A stretch of DNA of 64,000 bases, from assembly GCA_032622095.1 (NCBI GenBank), contig CP136068.1:133245989-133309988 (forward strand), in the 5' to 3' direction. The notes below the pieces were generated by a model. It was not told the DNA's origin. It was given only the letters and a program-made list of their open reading frames with translations, and made no database searches. The stretch comes from Siphonodentalium dalli (Eukaryota > Mollusca > Scaphopoda > Gadilida > Siphonodentaliidae). Shown in pieces: positions 26,044-37,018 of this stretch (position 1 is its first letter; every line of letters begins with the position of its first letter). Both the position numbers and the translations under genes were made by a program.

Positions 26044-26800
26044 AATATAAAATTTTAAGCAATGCGCACCGAGGAACAGCTGTTTCAGCTAGTTGTAACA
26101 TAAGTGTCAGTCTTTGTGAACATACACTCAGATTCACATCGACATGCACTCTGTGAGTATGTATATAGTTTACTCCAGACTGTATATAAGGACAAGCGGT
26201 GATAAACCAAGTAACTATTTCTGTAGACACCTTGTCTCCTAGCAACAGTAAACTCCTCCCACCAGTGAATATGTGTGGAAAGCTCTATTCTGAAGAGCTG
26301 TGAAGTGCCAAGCGTTGAATTCCCAACAAATATTGAACACAATTGGAGGTGGGACTGCATTGTGTGTGGGCGTGGGTTGCGGGCCGAGATATAACAAACC
26401 CCTATCGCCATGTCCCTGGTCGTGAGATTTCCAGCATTTTTTTTCCAAATAGGTGGGGGTGTGAAACGAGCCAACCTCTTCTTCTTCTTCGCCTGTAATT
26501 TAAGGTGCTATGTGTATACACAATATTGCACCGTGCATGAATCAAGGATTGAAGGGTTCCGAATATATGCGTTACTAGTAAGGATTTGTTTAAGTTTTGA
26601 GGCTGGATCACCATCAATTAACAAACGATGAGTGAAATTTACTACCCACTCTGAGTCTCTGACAAGCTGTTCCAATATGTAACCGTTCTGGGAATGAAGC
26701 TGTGGGTGTCTGAGTCTGCTCTGGGTCTGTTGGAATGTTTCGAATGCATTTTACTTGTAAACCTTTATGGTGGTTGAAGATGATTTATTGGAATATTTGC
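26044..26800. other. No gene recognised
   Basis: Overlapping open frames of up to 129 codons occur on the minus strand (26085-26474), but they have no domain I can name, and there is no splice or repeat structure that explains them. Confidence 0.4.
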
Positions 26801-26808
26801 CGCACCAG

Positions 26809-27830
26809 TCAGACCCTTAATGAATAAACATAGGCGCAATATTTTTTCCCTCTCCTGCAGTGTCTGAAATTTAGAGATTCGTCAATTTTGGTCATAGAAT
26901 TAGGTGAATAGTCATAATTTTGGACTGACAAGAGCTTATCTGTTAAGGTGATAGTATGGGGATCCCAAAATAGAAGAAGAGTATTCCAGAAGAGGTCGGA
27001 TGAGGCCAGTGTACAGACTTGAAGTCTCAACTGTGTTGGGCACATCCTTAAATTTCTTTTAAGAAGACCGAGGGCTCTGTTATCTGTTTTACATATAGTG
27101 TCCACGTGCATATTCCACTTAAGATCTTTTGTTATGTTGACGTCTAAATATTTTATAGAATCCACCGGTTTTAGGGACGACCCTTCGAGTGTATAGCTGC
27201 TTAGAATGGGTTCCTTTATGCGATACGTGCACGATGTTACATTTTACAGGTTGGAACCGCGTTCCCCATTTCCTTGCCCATGCTCCGAGATGGTCGATGC
27301 CACGTTGGAGCTCCACACAGTTACTTTTGGATTTTATTTGACGGTAACAAACACAATCATCTGCGAAGAAATTCCTTGCACTATATCATTAATGTATATA
27401 TACGCTGAAAATAACAAGGGTCCCAGTACGAACCCCTGAGGGACCCCAGACACCACACGGGAGCAGGAAGACTTACTGCCATTCACAACAACGCACTTTT
27501 TTCGATAACACAGGAATGAGCTATCCATCGGGGCGGATACCATACATGTATTTGTGTAGTTTTGCTTTCAATAGTTCATGGGGCACTAGCTGTGTCAAAA
27601 GCTTTTCCGAAGTCCATAATGAAGGAGTCAACTTGTTTCCTTTTATCCAGCATGAAAGCCCAGTCGTTGATGGCGTGAGCAAGTTGGGTCTCATAATGGT
27701 GTCTTTTATGAAAAGCATGTTGTTTATCAGAGATTATCTTCTTCTCAGACAAGACTTTGTGATTCGTGATGTTAGAGGACACATTATGTTCTAAAAGTTT
27801 GCAGCATAATCTGAGCACATGCAGGTAAGA
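26809..27830 (-). pseudogene. Decayed LINE reverse transcriptase (CR1/L2/Jockey-type)
   Basis: Three reading frames on the minus strand together spell the second half of a non-LTR retrotransposon reverse transcriptase. In coding order, 27820-27580 gives an ETQLAHAINDW and DSFIMDFGKAFDT stretch (first catalytic Asp region); 27600-27525 gives PHELLKAKLHKY; 27470-27370 gives VVSGVPQGFVLGPLLF; then FADD, the catalytic motif, at 27356-27367 in another frame. A further region has LGAWARKWGTRFQPVKCNI near 27300-27235, and 27160-26960 gives KYLDVNITKDLKWN, ALGLLKRNLRMCP and WDPHT. At least two frameshifts and in-frame stops break it. The endonuclease and the N-terminal RT part are missing, as in 5'-truncated insertions. 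It is not functional. CR1, L2 and Jockey clades are not separated by what I can see. Confidence 0.9.
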
Positions 27831-27839
27831 GAAACCGGA

Positions 27840-28310
27840 CGATAATTTACTTAAATTGTCGCCACGTCCATACGTCCATGCATCAGATGTGCATATGATT
27901 CGTTTTTTAAAAGAGGGTGAAAAACTGTTACTTATACTGCATGTATAGGCGACCTTGATGTTTTAAAGATGCATAATCCGATTTGGATTCTGAGGTAAAA
28001 CATATCTGATTCAGTGTAAACATATTTTTATTTCCAAATCCAACATAACATAATATACAGATGATACAAATATGCAAATATAAGAGATTAGAGATAATGT
28101 ATGGAAATAAGGATCAAACAACAAGCCCGAGGGCTTATATGAAGTCTTCTCCTCTTTGGCGACATGCCCCTTCCCCAATAAGTGAGGGAGGGGTATCGAT
28201 CAGACGGGAAAGGATTGAAATAATGTTTTTTAGGAGAAATGGAGATATCTAACTAAGTTTGAGTTAGGGATGCAAACAGGGAGAAAATAGTGTTAGGGAT
28301 AGCAAGAGGC
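27840..28310. other. No gene recognised
   Basis: Spacer between the LINE remnant and the (GA)n tract, AT-rich, nothing identifiable. Confidence 0.45.
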
Positions 28311-28311
28311 A

Positions 28312-28313
<2 letters not shown>

Positions 28314-28345
<32 letters not shown>
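28314..28345 (+). repeat. (GA)n microsatellite
   Basis: About 15 GA dinucleotides in a purine-rich strand that continues to about 28380. Ser/Leu-rich minus-strand frames arise from it. Confidence 0.93.
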
Positions 28346-28347
<2 letters not shown>

Positions 28348-28829
28348 GTAAGAAAGTAGAAGACAGGAGGGGGACAGATGAGTCGTAGAATGATGACAAT
28401 GGTGGGGAGTTTTCAATAATTGAGTTGTTGCATGATAAAAATGATGCTCGTCTATAGTAATATGCATGCGTCAGGCTCCATGGGAGGGGGTCAGTCGCAA
28501 TGGCCAATTCATATCTCATTGGGGTTCACTGTGAATATCACAGCATCCTTCATGTGGAATAATTTCACGTATATACAGAGTAGTGACAAGATAGTAACAT
28601 ACAAAATAATCGTTATCGGAAGATATTTAGTACTACATATATAGTTGGGAATATCGTGCTGCCGCATAACGCGCCGGAATCCAAAGCAATTTGTTACCCG
28701 TACAACTCATGGAAATCTTCTTGTTCTCATAATATATGTCTGTACTGCATTAAATATTTGTTTGTTTTCGCGAAGGCTAAGCTCCATTGATCCCTGCATT
28801 AGAGTATTCTCGGATAGGGCATCATTGGG

Positions 28830-29490
28830 TAGGGAGTCATATCTGATTCGAGTCGAGGAAACCACGCACCTCTCAAAGCTCAGAGTTATTAGATATCGAT
28901 TTCTGAAATCTATCGAAACTTAATAGTGGCCCAGTAAAAAGTCGACGAGCCGACGGTCTCTGACCATATTGCGGATGAAGACGGATAACTCTAAAATAAA
29001 GAGGATTGTGTTGATAAATTTTGTCGAACAACATGTTGATAAATAACATGTTTCGGGAAATTTTATACTATATAACTCTGACTGTGGTTATAGCATTAGT
29101 TTTGGGATTAAGCACCCCTAAATTACTATTTCTTTGGCTTCGGGGGTAAACAATATTTGATTCGAGTCGAGGAACCCACATTTCAAAGCTCAGATATCGA
29201 TTTTTGAAATATGTTTAATTTTCGGAGATGTGGGCCACTTCCACGTCTCAAACGGACAAATTACGGACAAATTGCGGGTGTAAGATGGATAACTCTAAAA
29301 TCAAGTGGTTATTATTGTTAAAAGAAATAGTAATTTCGTGGTGCTTAATCGGATTGAGTACCTTTAATCGATTATGATAGCTGAAGCGGCATTTAAACAA
29401 ATGTTTTTGTTGTTGTTGTTGTTGTTGGAATCTGATTATATGAGGACCATCGAATCGGATTATCGGATTGAGTAGGCCTACCTTTAATAT
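28830..29490. repeat. Fragments related to the TTAA MITE at 25560
   Basis: Segments of the 25560 family recur. GATTCGAGTCGAGGAAACCA lies at 28847, followed by CTCAAAGCTCAGA and TTAGATATCGATTT. TTACTATTTCTTTGGCTTCG lies at 29119, with TTTGATTCGAGTCGAGGAAC at 29156. CGGATTGAGTACCT then TTAA lies at 29351-29368, and GATTGAGTAGGCCTACCT then TTAA at 29464-29488. This looks like two nested or degraded copies; the intact boundaries are not resolved. Confidence 0.65.
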
Positions 29491-30327
29491 CTGACATAAA
29501 ATTATCCTGTCTTATTTCACCCAAACCTTGGGTGTTTATTTCACACCACTTTCTGGGATAACCTGTGTGTCGACTGAGAACATGCGTGCCAATTGAGGAG
29601 AACACGCGAAGGATTTGTGTAAATGTTAGCCCAAACGACATTTCGAAGTAACGACTGCTTTGTTGTTTATTTCGAGGAATAATACCGCATCATATGAATT
29701 CAGCCCAAATATATTGACAGGTGTCAAGGGTCTAACTCTATACTGAGCAATAAAAAACTAATATAATAAATACCGAGTATATTTAATTTTAACGCCAATG
29801 GGTCGTTTATGTGCGTTTAAGAGTGTATTTATGCTTAAAGCAAAGTGAAATAACGATCTTAAAATGAATTGGCCGGTATATTTTATTAGTTATCAGGGTT
29901 ACCAGGGTCGTAGTTGCATAAATTACAATATATTTTTATGCTAAGATAATTGCGTGGTAATTTGTTTGTTAATGGATTGATCGGTGATCATGTTAACACA
30001 AATCCCATATATGGAAATTCCAAATATGGAAAGTGACTTGCGCATGCGCAAAACAGATACAATGGTCTAATTCCAATGCCGATGACAATCGGAGGCGATG
30101 TGCATTTTAATTCTTTCATTACGACTGTTTTGGCGTCCTAATCTATTAAAATATTCTTCTATATCTTGGAAGGTGTTCTGGAAGGATTATTTCAATATGT
30201 GTATATCGGATTAACCCTCCAAAAAGATGAGTTTGACGCCTGTATTTCTTGGCATGAATATTAACGAGCGCTCGTCTGCAAGTAGGTCATCTGGATTCGG
30301 AATTGGCGTGTTTTTGTGAAAATGTCA

Positions 30328-30650
30328 AATTCAATTTCTTCCATCTAAAACATAATTACGCGCTGGACTCGGTCATTTTAGGAACATATATGTATCACAC
30401 GCACATACACCAAGTCTCAGCCTAAAAGTTTGAAAAATGACAGTTTTATCGACATAAATCGATGTTAATGGTAAATTCAAATTTCCATGTTAAATTTTAT
30501 CATTGAAAAAAATTCATTTCTTCCATCTAAAACATAATTGCGTGCTGTACTCTGTCATTTTACGAATATGTAGCTATCCCACCAACACACTCCAAATCTC
30601 AGCTTAAAATTTTGAAAAATGACAGTTTTATCGACATAAATCAATTTTAA
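30328..30650. repeat. Two-copy tandem duplication, about 184 bp
   Basis: TTCTTCCATCTAAAACATAA at 30337 returns at 30519. TGACAGTTTTATCGACATAA at 30438 returns at 30620. The left arm (21480-21560) has a single equivalent, so this duplication arose in the right arm or was lost in the left. Confidence 0.75.
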
Positions 30651-31266
30651 TGCCAATAATGGCAAATGGAGTGTTAAATAAATTTTAGGCCAATTAGGGC
30701 CCTGCGAATGTTTTCTGACCTGTTCTATATTGGTCACTAGAGTTCACATTTGACCGGTTACACCTGATAATTATGCGACAGTATAGTCGCGTTACTTTAT
30801 AGGTCAACATTGGTCATTATCACCTGACAAATTTATTTTGGTCTATCGTATCAACCCCTATTTTCTCCCGCGCGTAGCCTGGTTGCAACAGCAGAGTTCA
30901 GATGCATATTATGTCAACATCGGTCGTTATCGCTCTACAAATTTATATCGGTTCAACCCTTAGTTCCCTGTATCGCCCACCCCTCCCTCAGTTTATTTTT
31001 TCAGTTGTATTATAGTCTCATTACGTACACATTTTATCTTTTCTAACTTTTGCTTCAACGCGTTGAGTTCCGCTGCAGACAATATAAAACTGACAACATT
31101 TTGAAATGTAAGCAGGCTTCAAACTCATCTTATCCAAGAAAAACTCTGGTTACATAAGAAATTTGTGTATAAGGTGTACGCGCATTTGTCGCGTTAAAAA
31201 CAAAAGGTCCCAAGTCAAGGTCCAAATCCCCAACACACTGATGTGAGGTTTAACTCCATCTACATA

Positions 31267-31740
31267 CAGTAATGTCCAAAGTAATTGATCACTTAACCAC
31301 AGCAAAATAATGGGTATTTTTTCATGATTTTAAATCCTGAAAAATTACCCATAATTCTGCTGTGGTTAAGTGGTCAATTACTTTGGGCATTACTGTAACC
31401 AATATAAGGATTTGAGGTGTAATAATAACTCAATCCTCATACAGTAATGTCCAAAGTAATCGACCACTTAACCACAGCATAATTATTGGTAATTTGTCAG
31501 GATTTTAAATGCTGAAAAAATACCCATAATTCTGCTGTGGTTAAGTGGTCAATTACTTTTGGCATTACTGTAACCAATATAAGGATTTGAGGTGTAATGA
31601 TAACTCAATCCTCATACAGTAATGTACAAAGTAATTGACCACAGCTGAATAATGGGTAATTTGTCAGGATTTTAAATGCTGAAAAATTACCAATAATTCT
31701 GATGTGGTTAAGTGGTCAATTACTTTGGGCATTACTGTAA
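31267..31740. repeat. Hairpin satellite, 3 units of 175 bp (right arm)
   Basis: Same units as at 15162, in the mirrored arm: CAGTAATGTCCAAAGTAAT or a variant starts at 31267, 31442 and 31617, spaced exactly 175 bp. Each hairpin closes with GGGCATTACTG and TA. The left arm has four units, so the arms differ by one unit. Confidence 0.85.
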
Positions 31741-32070
31741 CCAATATAAGGATGTGAGGTTTAATGAGAACTCCATCCACATAACTAATAAATATGTGTG
31801 AAAATTAAACCAAAAAAAATAAATTCCATGATGGCGTCCAATATGGACTGCCTAATTCTGCTCCAAAACATGTATATTGAATATATGGTTGTTTATTGGG
31901 GGAAACTGATTATTTCAATGATATTTTCATTAACTGCATGGGATCCAAAACCCGACTTACGGGAGCTCGCTTCGTGCACGACTGTATCTTAAGCATATGT
32001 GCATATTTAATGAGCCAACAATTGGAATCCAAATAGAGAAGATTGGCACGTCGACCCTGCGCATAGACAT

Positions 32071-32745
32071 CATTGATGATCTCTATGGGAATCAAAATTG
32101 ACATTTAATAGACAATTTCGATTAACCGCAATAACTTAAGGAATCTCTAATTATGATTAAGCCCAATGAGAATGCAATAAGACATTTCTTATTACCCTTA
32201 ACCGCAATTACTTCCCATTGCACTTTAACACAATTAATATCTCCCCCCCCCCCCCCAACAGCTTATCAATACCACTCAGGACAGTGGGTGTTTTTCCTCA
32301 ATTAATTGAATTTCTTGTTAGTGACCATAAATCTATACCTTCGGTTTTGCCGAATAACCGAACAAATGTTGTCAACTGTTTCCACGTTTATTCTCACTTA
32401 TACCGTGTTTATATCCGTTTTATCCTATTTGTTGTTGTGTATTGCATTACTTTGATAAAGTCTGCGCTTGTGTTATTCTCACAAAAGGTAATGCGTGTTT
32501 ACATTTCACAATTCCGCCTTACAGTCTGCGAGTGCGACGGAAAAAAATTCCACATGTCCGAGCGCCATTGGCATTGATTCCTTAAATACGAGACTATTTA
32601 ATCGAATGAGGTCAAATATTCGCATATATCTTGACTCATATGTTATTCTGCACAATTCTGGCCAGTGCCGACTTTCATTTCGCATTACTTTCGTTTTTAT
32701 CGAAATATAACCGTTTTCTATGGAGATTCCCATGTAAATTTGTTC
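32071..32745. other. No gene recognised; poly-C tract
   Basis: A run of about 13 C occurs at 32243-32256. A 119-codon frame starting in it (32218-32577) has no recognisable domain. Confidence 0.45.
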
Positions 32746-33705
32746 AACCAAAAAAATTCATAGTTTTGCCAATTTCAAGCTAGTTTAATACTTTATAGCA
32801 TGGTCAGGGCATAATCTGGCCTATCGAGTGATGGTAGACGTTCCTTCAGTGTGTACAACAAAATTTGGTCCCAACGAAGCACGAAAGCAGGCTAAAATCC
32901 TGAAATTTGTCAATTGACTTTGAGTGTGAAGAAAATATTCATTTAAACTTCCAAAATTGGTTGAAATATGCTCAACAACATTCAGTTGAATGGTGACATT
33001 ATTTATAGTCACCGACTAACTTCCACGATGAATAAAATTTGTTTTTATTGATGACAATTATGTCGCGAGTCATAAAAATGTTAATTTTCTGAAGAAAAAA
33101 AATTCATTGTTTCGCCAATTTCAAGCTAGTATTGAGCATGGTCAGGGCATTACATATAATGATTAAGATTGCTAAAGAACTGAAATAATGAAATGGGAAA
33201 CTTTTACTGACATCTGGTAAGGATTGAGGAGCAGATGCTAGAGGCCCCCACCCCACCCCCATGGAAGACGGAATACCACTTAACACAGAAGTTGGAATAC
33301 GGAATACCATATGGAATACATAAAAATATATGAAAACTTCATTTTTTGGAAGGTCGGCGTACGAATACCGGTATTTTTGGAATACCGAATACCTCCTAAC
33401 AGAGGGGCCGGAAATACGGCGTACCTCATAACAGGGCATGGAATACGGCATACGAAAAAGGGGGGTGGGGGCCTCATGCTATGGAGCCTCCGAGCCTCCC
33501 AATATATTGTCTGCTCCACATCTCAATAGAATTCAACAACATTCAGTTGAATGGTGACATTATTTATAGTCACCGACTAACTTCCACGATGAATCAAATT
33601 TGTTTTTATTGGTGACAATTTATGTCGCAAATCATAAAAATGTAAATTTTCTGAAGAAAAAAAATTCATTGGTTTGCGAATTTCAAGCTAGTTTATAGCG
33701 AACAT
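32746..33705. repeat. Direct repeat flanking a small insertion
   Basis: A segment of about 180 bp with CAACAACATTCAGTTGAATG, GTCACCGACTAACTTCCACG and TTCTGAAGAAAAAAAATTCA occurs at about 32970-33130 and again at about 33533-33695. A third partial start (AAAAATTCATAGTTTTGCCA) lies at 32752. The small GC-ended element at 33241-33475 sits between the copies. Confidence 0.75.
33241..33475. mobile_element. Small GC-ended element with 6-bp target duplication
   Basis: The ends are GAGGCCCCCACCCC and its inverse GGGGTGGGGGCCTC. ATGCTA is duplicated exactly on both sides (33235-33240 and 33476-33481). The interior is made of short direct repeats on the word GGAATAC (GGAATACGGAATACC, GAATACCGGTATT, GGAATACGGCATACGAAAAA). 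The end ATACGAAAAAGGGGGG resembles the end of the larger element at 53105 (GTACGAAAAGGGGGG), and both have 6-bp duplications. The superfamily is not recognised. Confidence 0.85.
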
Positions 33706-34480
33706 GGGAACCAAGGTACAATTTATGCCATTTAGGCACACTTCAGAGTGAAATCTGGGCTTATATTTCGGCGAGAATCCAAATCTAGATTCTCGCAAAT
33801 TACCCTGGATTCTCATGAAAAAGTATATATGGATTCTCGCAAAATCAGATGAAATATATGCCCTAGTGGAAATATAGCAAATCGTTTAATGCTTTAGAAT
33901 TTTTTTTTTCGGAGATTTATATATATGTTTAAAGACATATTATGGAATTTTTCGGGAGCGAGAAATTGATAAGTTAGTGCTCAGGCACTTTTCCAACGTG
34001 GGGAATGTTATCATTCTACTAACATCACTGAAAATTTCCAAAAAGATCTACCACACCACTTCATATAGAACATCGTCTGAACTACTCCAAATTGTAAATA
34101 TTTACATCTCGATTCGGGGCGCAACTATCGGCTGTAATTAAACAAAAATCATTTTGCCATCGAGAGTCATTGCATTTAACTAATATATAAGAATGACGTT
34201 GTGTAACATCCATTTGGATTAATATTCGTAACAAATAACTACTTTGAGAAAGATTATTCTTAATTTCTATTTATTTGATCACTCTGCTCGGTGTCTGCCG
34301 GAGTGTTTCACATCACTTTAATCAAGGAAGACTGTTAAGAAAAACTGCATTTCAAGACCACCAAACAACTTTCCTTTTTAGGGCCACCACATCTTCCAAA
34401 TATGTACTTCTTCCATTTTGCTATCAAAGACCGAAAAATGTCGTTAAACTAGAGATCCAAATACCCCCTAAGGGCCCCTC
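33706..34480. other. No gene recognised
   Basis: Contains two GGATTCTCG(C)AAA-type repeats near 33775-33845. Otherwise featureless AT-rich DNA. Confidence 0.45.
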
Positions 34481-34945
34481 TATCTTGAGATATTAAAGAC
34501 CGAAAAATGTCGTTAAACTATAAAGACCGAAAAATGTCGTTAAACTAGAGATCCAAATACCCCCTATATCTTGAGATATTATAAAGACCGAAAAATGTCA
34601 TTAAACTATTAATTGTTGTTGTTGTTGTTTATTAGGGTTTATCGTCATTCTAGCCGCTAGGCCACACACGACGTTGTCAATTTTACGGGTGGAGGAAAGA
34701 CCACGCAGAGGCTCAATTTCACCGGGAAGTTGTTCCACTGCGTGTAGAAACCACCGACCCCCGGAAAGCAATTGACAAACTTGCCCAGATACACGATTCC
34801 GGTCACCCTCCCTATGGTGGGGTTAGAACCAGCTTCGTCAGCGCTGGACGGCCTGTGACGACGTAATTCACCTGGCACTCTACCGACTGGACCACCGGGG
34901 GCCCCTATTAAACTGTTAAAGACCGAAAATGTCGTTAAATTGTAA
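34432..34945. repeat. Short direct repeats AAAGACCGAAAAATGTCGTT
   Basis: The phrase AAGACCGAAAAATGTCGTTA occurs near 34427, 34496, 34523, 34584 (one base change) and 34918 (one base deleted). AGATCCAAATACCCCCTA lies between copies. A weaker copy, AAAGAACGAAATATGTCGTT, is at 36529, past the neighbouring tandem array. These repeats flank the array on both sides and are interrupted by a SINE. Confidence 0.75.
34608..34906 (-). mobile_element. tRNA-derived SINE
   Basis: On the minus strand the element starts GGGGCCCCCGGTGGTCCAGT, with an RNA polymerase III A-box-like TGGTCCAGTCGGTAGAG and a B-box-like GGTTCTAACCCC about 50 bp on. It ends ATGACGATAAACCCTAATAA with (CAA)n, seen as a TTG run on the + strand. 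It lies in the AAAGACCG repeat, with CTATTAA at both junctions (about 34607-34613 and 34905-34911), consistent with a short target duplication. About 300 bp, one copy, no coding function. Tails of this kind are shared with partner LINEs in many animals (inference). Confidence 0.85.
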
Positions 34946-36545
34946 AGTTTGAGCTATTGCCATGGCTTTGTCGTCCGTGTGTATGTGTGTACGTAAGGCG
35001 TCCACAATGCAGGCTACAGGTCGTACCTTTGGTCGGATCATTATGAAATTTGTCATAGCTGTTGACATCAACATTTAGACCAGATTATTAATTTTGGGAT
35101 CATTCGGAAAAAACGTGGCCGCCAGTGGCCATCTTGGATTTCAAAATTCAATCCATTAGCACGGGCTACAGTTCGTAATGTTTGTCTGATCATCATGAAA
35201 TTTGTCAAGAATGTTAATAATGACATGTAGATGGGAACGAGTCCTTTTGGGGTCATTCGGCCAAAAAACATGGCCGCAGCAGCCATTTTGGATTTTAGTC
35301 TTTATATGACTAAATCTTTAGCACGGGCTACAGGTCTTAACTTTAGTCTGATCATCATAAAATTTGTCATGGCTGTTGAAATTGGAATGTAGATGGGAAC
35401 GAGTCATTTTGGGGTCATTCGGACAAAAAACATGGCCGCCAGTGGCCATCTTGGATTTCAAAATTTAATCCATTAGCACGGGCCACGGGTCGTACTGTTT
35501 GTCTGATCATCATGAAATTTGTCATGGATGATAATATTGACATGTAGATGGGAACGAGTAATTTTGGGGTTATTCGGCCAAAAAACATGGCCGCCAGCAG
35601 CCATCTTGGATTTTACTCTTTGTATGACTAAATTCTTTAGCACGGGCTACAGGTCTTAACTTTAGTCTGATCATCATAAAATTTGTCATGGCTGTTGAAA
35701 TTGGAATGTAGATGGGAACGAGTCATTTTGGGGTCATTCGGACAAAAAACATGGCCGCCAGTGGCCATCTTGGATTTCAAAATTTAATCCATTAGCACGG
35801 GCCACAGGTCGTACTGTTTGTCTGATCATCATGAAATTTGTCATGGATGATAATATTGACATGTAGATGGGAACGAGTAATTTTGGGGTTATTCGGCCAA
35901 AAAACATGGCCGCCAGCAGCCATCTTGGATTTTACTCTTTGTATGACTAAATTCTTTAGCACGGGCTACAGGTCGTACTTTCAGTCTGATCATCATAAAA
36001 TTTGTCAAGAATGTTAATAATGACATGTAGATGGGAACGAGTCATTTTGGGATCATTTGACCCAAAAACATGGCCGCCAGCAGCCATCTTGGATTTTAAT
36101 CTTTGTATGACTAAATTCTTTATCACAGGCTACAGGTCGTACTTTTAGTCTGATCATCATAAAATTTGTCAAGAATGTTAATAATGACATGTAGATGGGA
36201 ACGAGTAATTTTGGGGTCATTCGGCCAAAAAACATGGCCGCCAGCAGCCATCTTGGATTTTACTCTTTGTATGACTAAATCCTTTAGCACGGGCTACAGG
36301 TCGTACCTTTAGTCTGATCATCATGAAATTTTTCATGGCTGTTGAAATTGGAATGTAGATGAGAATGAGTCATTTTGGGGACATTCCGACAAAAAATCAT
36401 GGCTGCCAGCGGCCATCTTGGATTTCCAAATTCAATTCTAAATCTTTCCATTCATTGCTCATCACACAAATTGAACTTCTTCTCAAAGTTGAGATACAGT
36501 GTCATTGACACTTTCATTTGAGACATTAAAGAACGAAATATGTCG
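34940..36545. repeat. Tandem-array element, copy 1 (155-165 bp units)
   Basis: The element opens GTTTGAGCTATTGCCATGGC then TTTGTCGTCCGT. An array of units follows: GCACGGGCTACAGGTCGTAC, TCTGATCATCAT(A/G)AAATTTGTC, GTAGATGGGAACGAGT, TTTTGGGGTCATTCGG, AACATGGCCGCCAG and GCCATCTTGGATTT. Starts of GCACGGGC at 35159, 35321 and 35476 show a 155-162 bp period, with two alternating unit subtypes. It closes at TACAGTGTCATTGACACTTT. About eight to nine units. Minus-strand frames starting [14 protein letters not shown] are repeat shadows. Confidence 0.88.
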
Positions 36546-37018
36546 TTACACCATTAATGATCATTAATACATAATTTGTGTTTATGAAAGTCTGGTACAG
36601 ACAGTTTGTTTCCAGTACATATTCATTGGAACGTAAACAATTATTCTCTGACAAATCATGTTAATATTGCCTTTCATTACTGGTTTCCTTGACTCACATA
36701 TCTCTCACTTCTTAATACTTATAATTAAAACAAATGTTCTGTGTTTTGTGTCACTTCTTAATAGCATTCTGTATTCTGCTATTGAAAAGAAAAACAGTTG
36801 TAGTATACCTTAAAGGTATGAAGGCCTTGGTGGGTATCATGTGAACATATTTCCACCGCTACAAACGAAATAATATTCAAATATAGACAGACTTTGTTAA
36901 TATACAAATGAGAAATATCTCATAAACATTATGTTATAGTCGTAAATTTGCCGACTGTTATGTAAACAAAGCATAAAAAGTTACTTTCCTGGTGTTTCTT
37001 TATATTATGATGGTAAAC
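36546..37018. other. No gene recognised
   Basis: AT-rich spacer between the array and the ATAAAGAGCGTT region. Confidence 0.45.

Larger units (their letters stand above)
30130..32070 (-). repeat. Right arm of the giant inverted repeat
   Basis: This is the reverse complement of 14806-21945 without the three large insertions. It therefore preserves the pre-insertion sequence: near 31010 GTATTATAGTCTC (empty site of the 16891 element), near 30970 TTAGTTCCCTGTATCGCCCA (empty site of the 19123 element), and intact hairpin units at 31267-31740. Outward of 32070 and inward of 30130 the match stops. I found no matching short duplication at the outer ends, so whether the whole 17-kb structure moved as a transposon is open. 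Confidence 0.85.

Noticed and set aside
14806-32070. Possibility that the 17-kb inverted structure is a Maverick/Polinton
   Set aside because: Size and long TIRs would fit, but I see no DNA polymerase B, integrase, ATPase or capsid-like frame and no 6-bp target duplication at the ends.
35068-36235. Minus-strand frames beginning MFFGRMTPK, repeated several times
   Set aside because: Each is the same shadow of the 155-165 bp tandem unit; there is no gene context.
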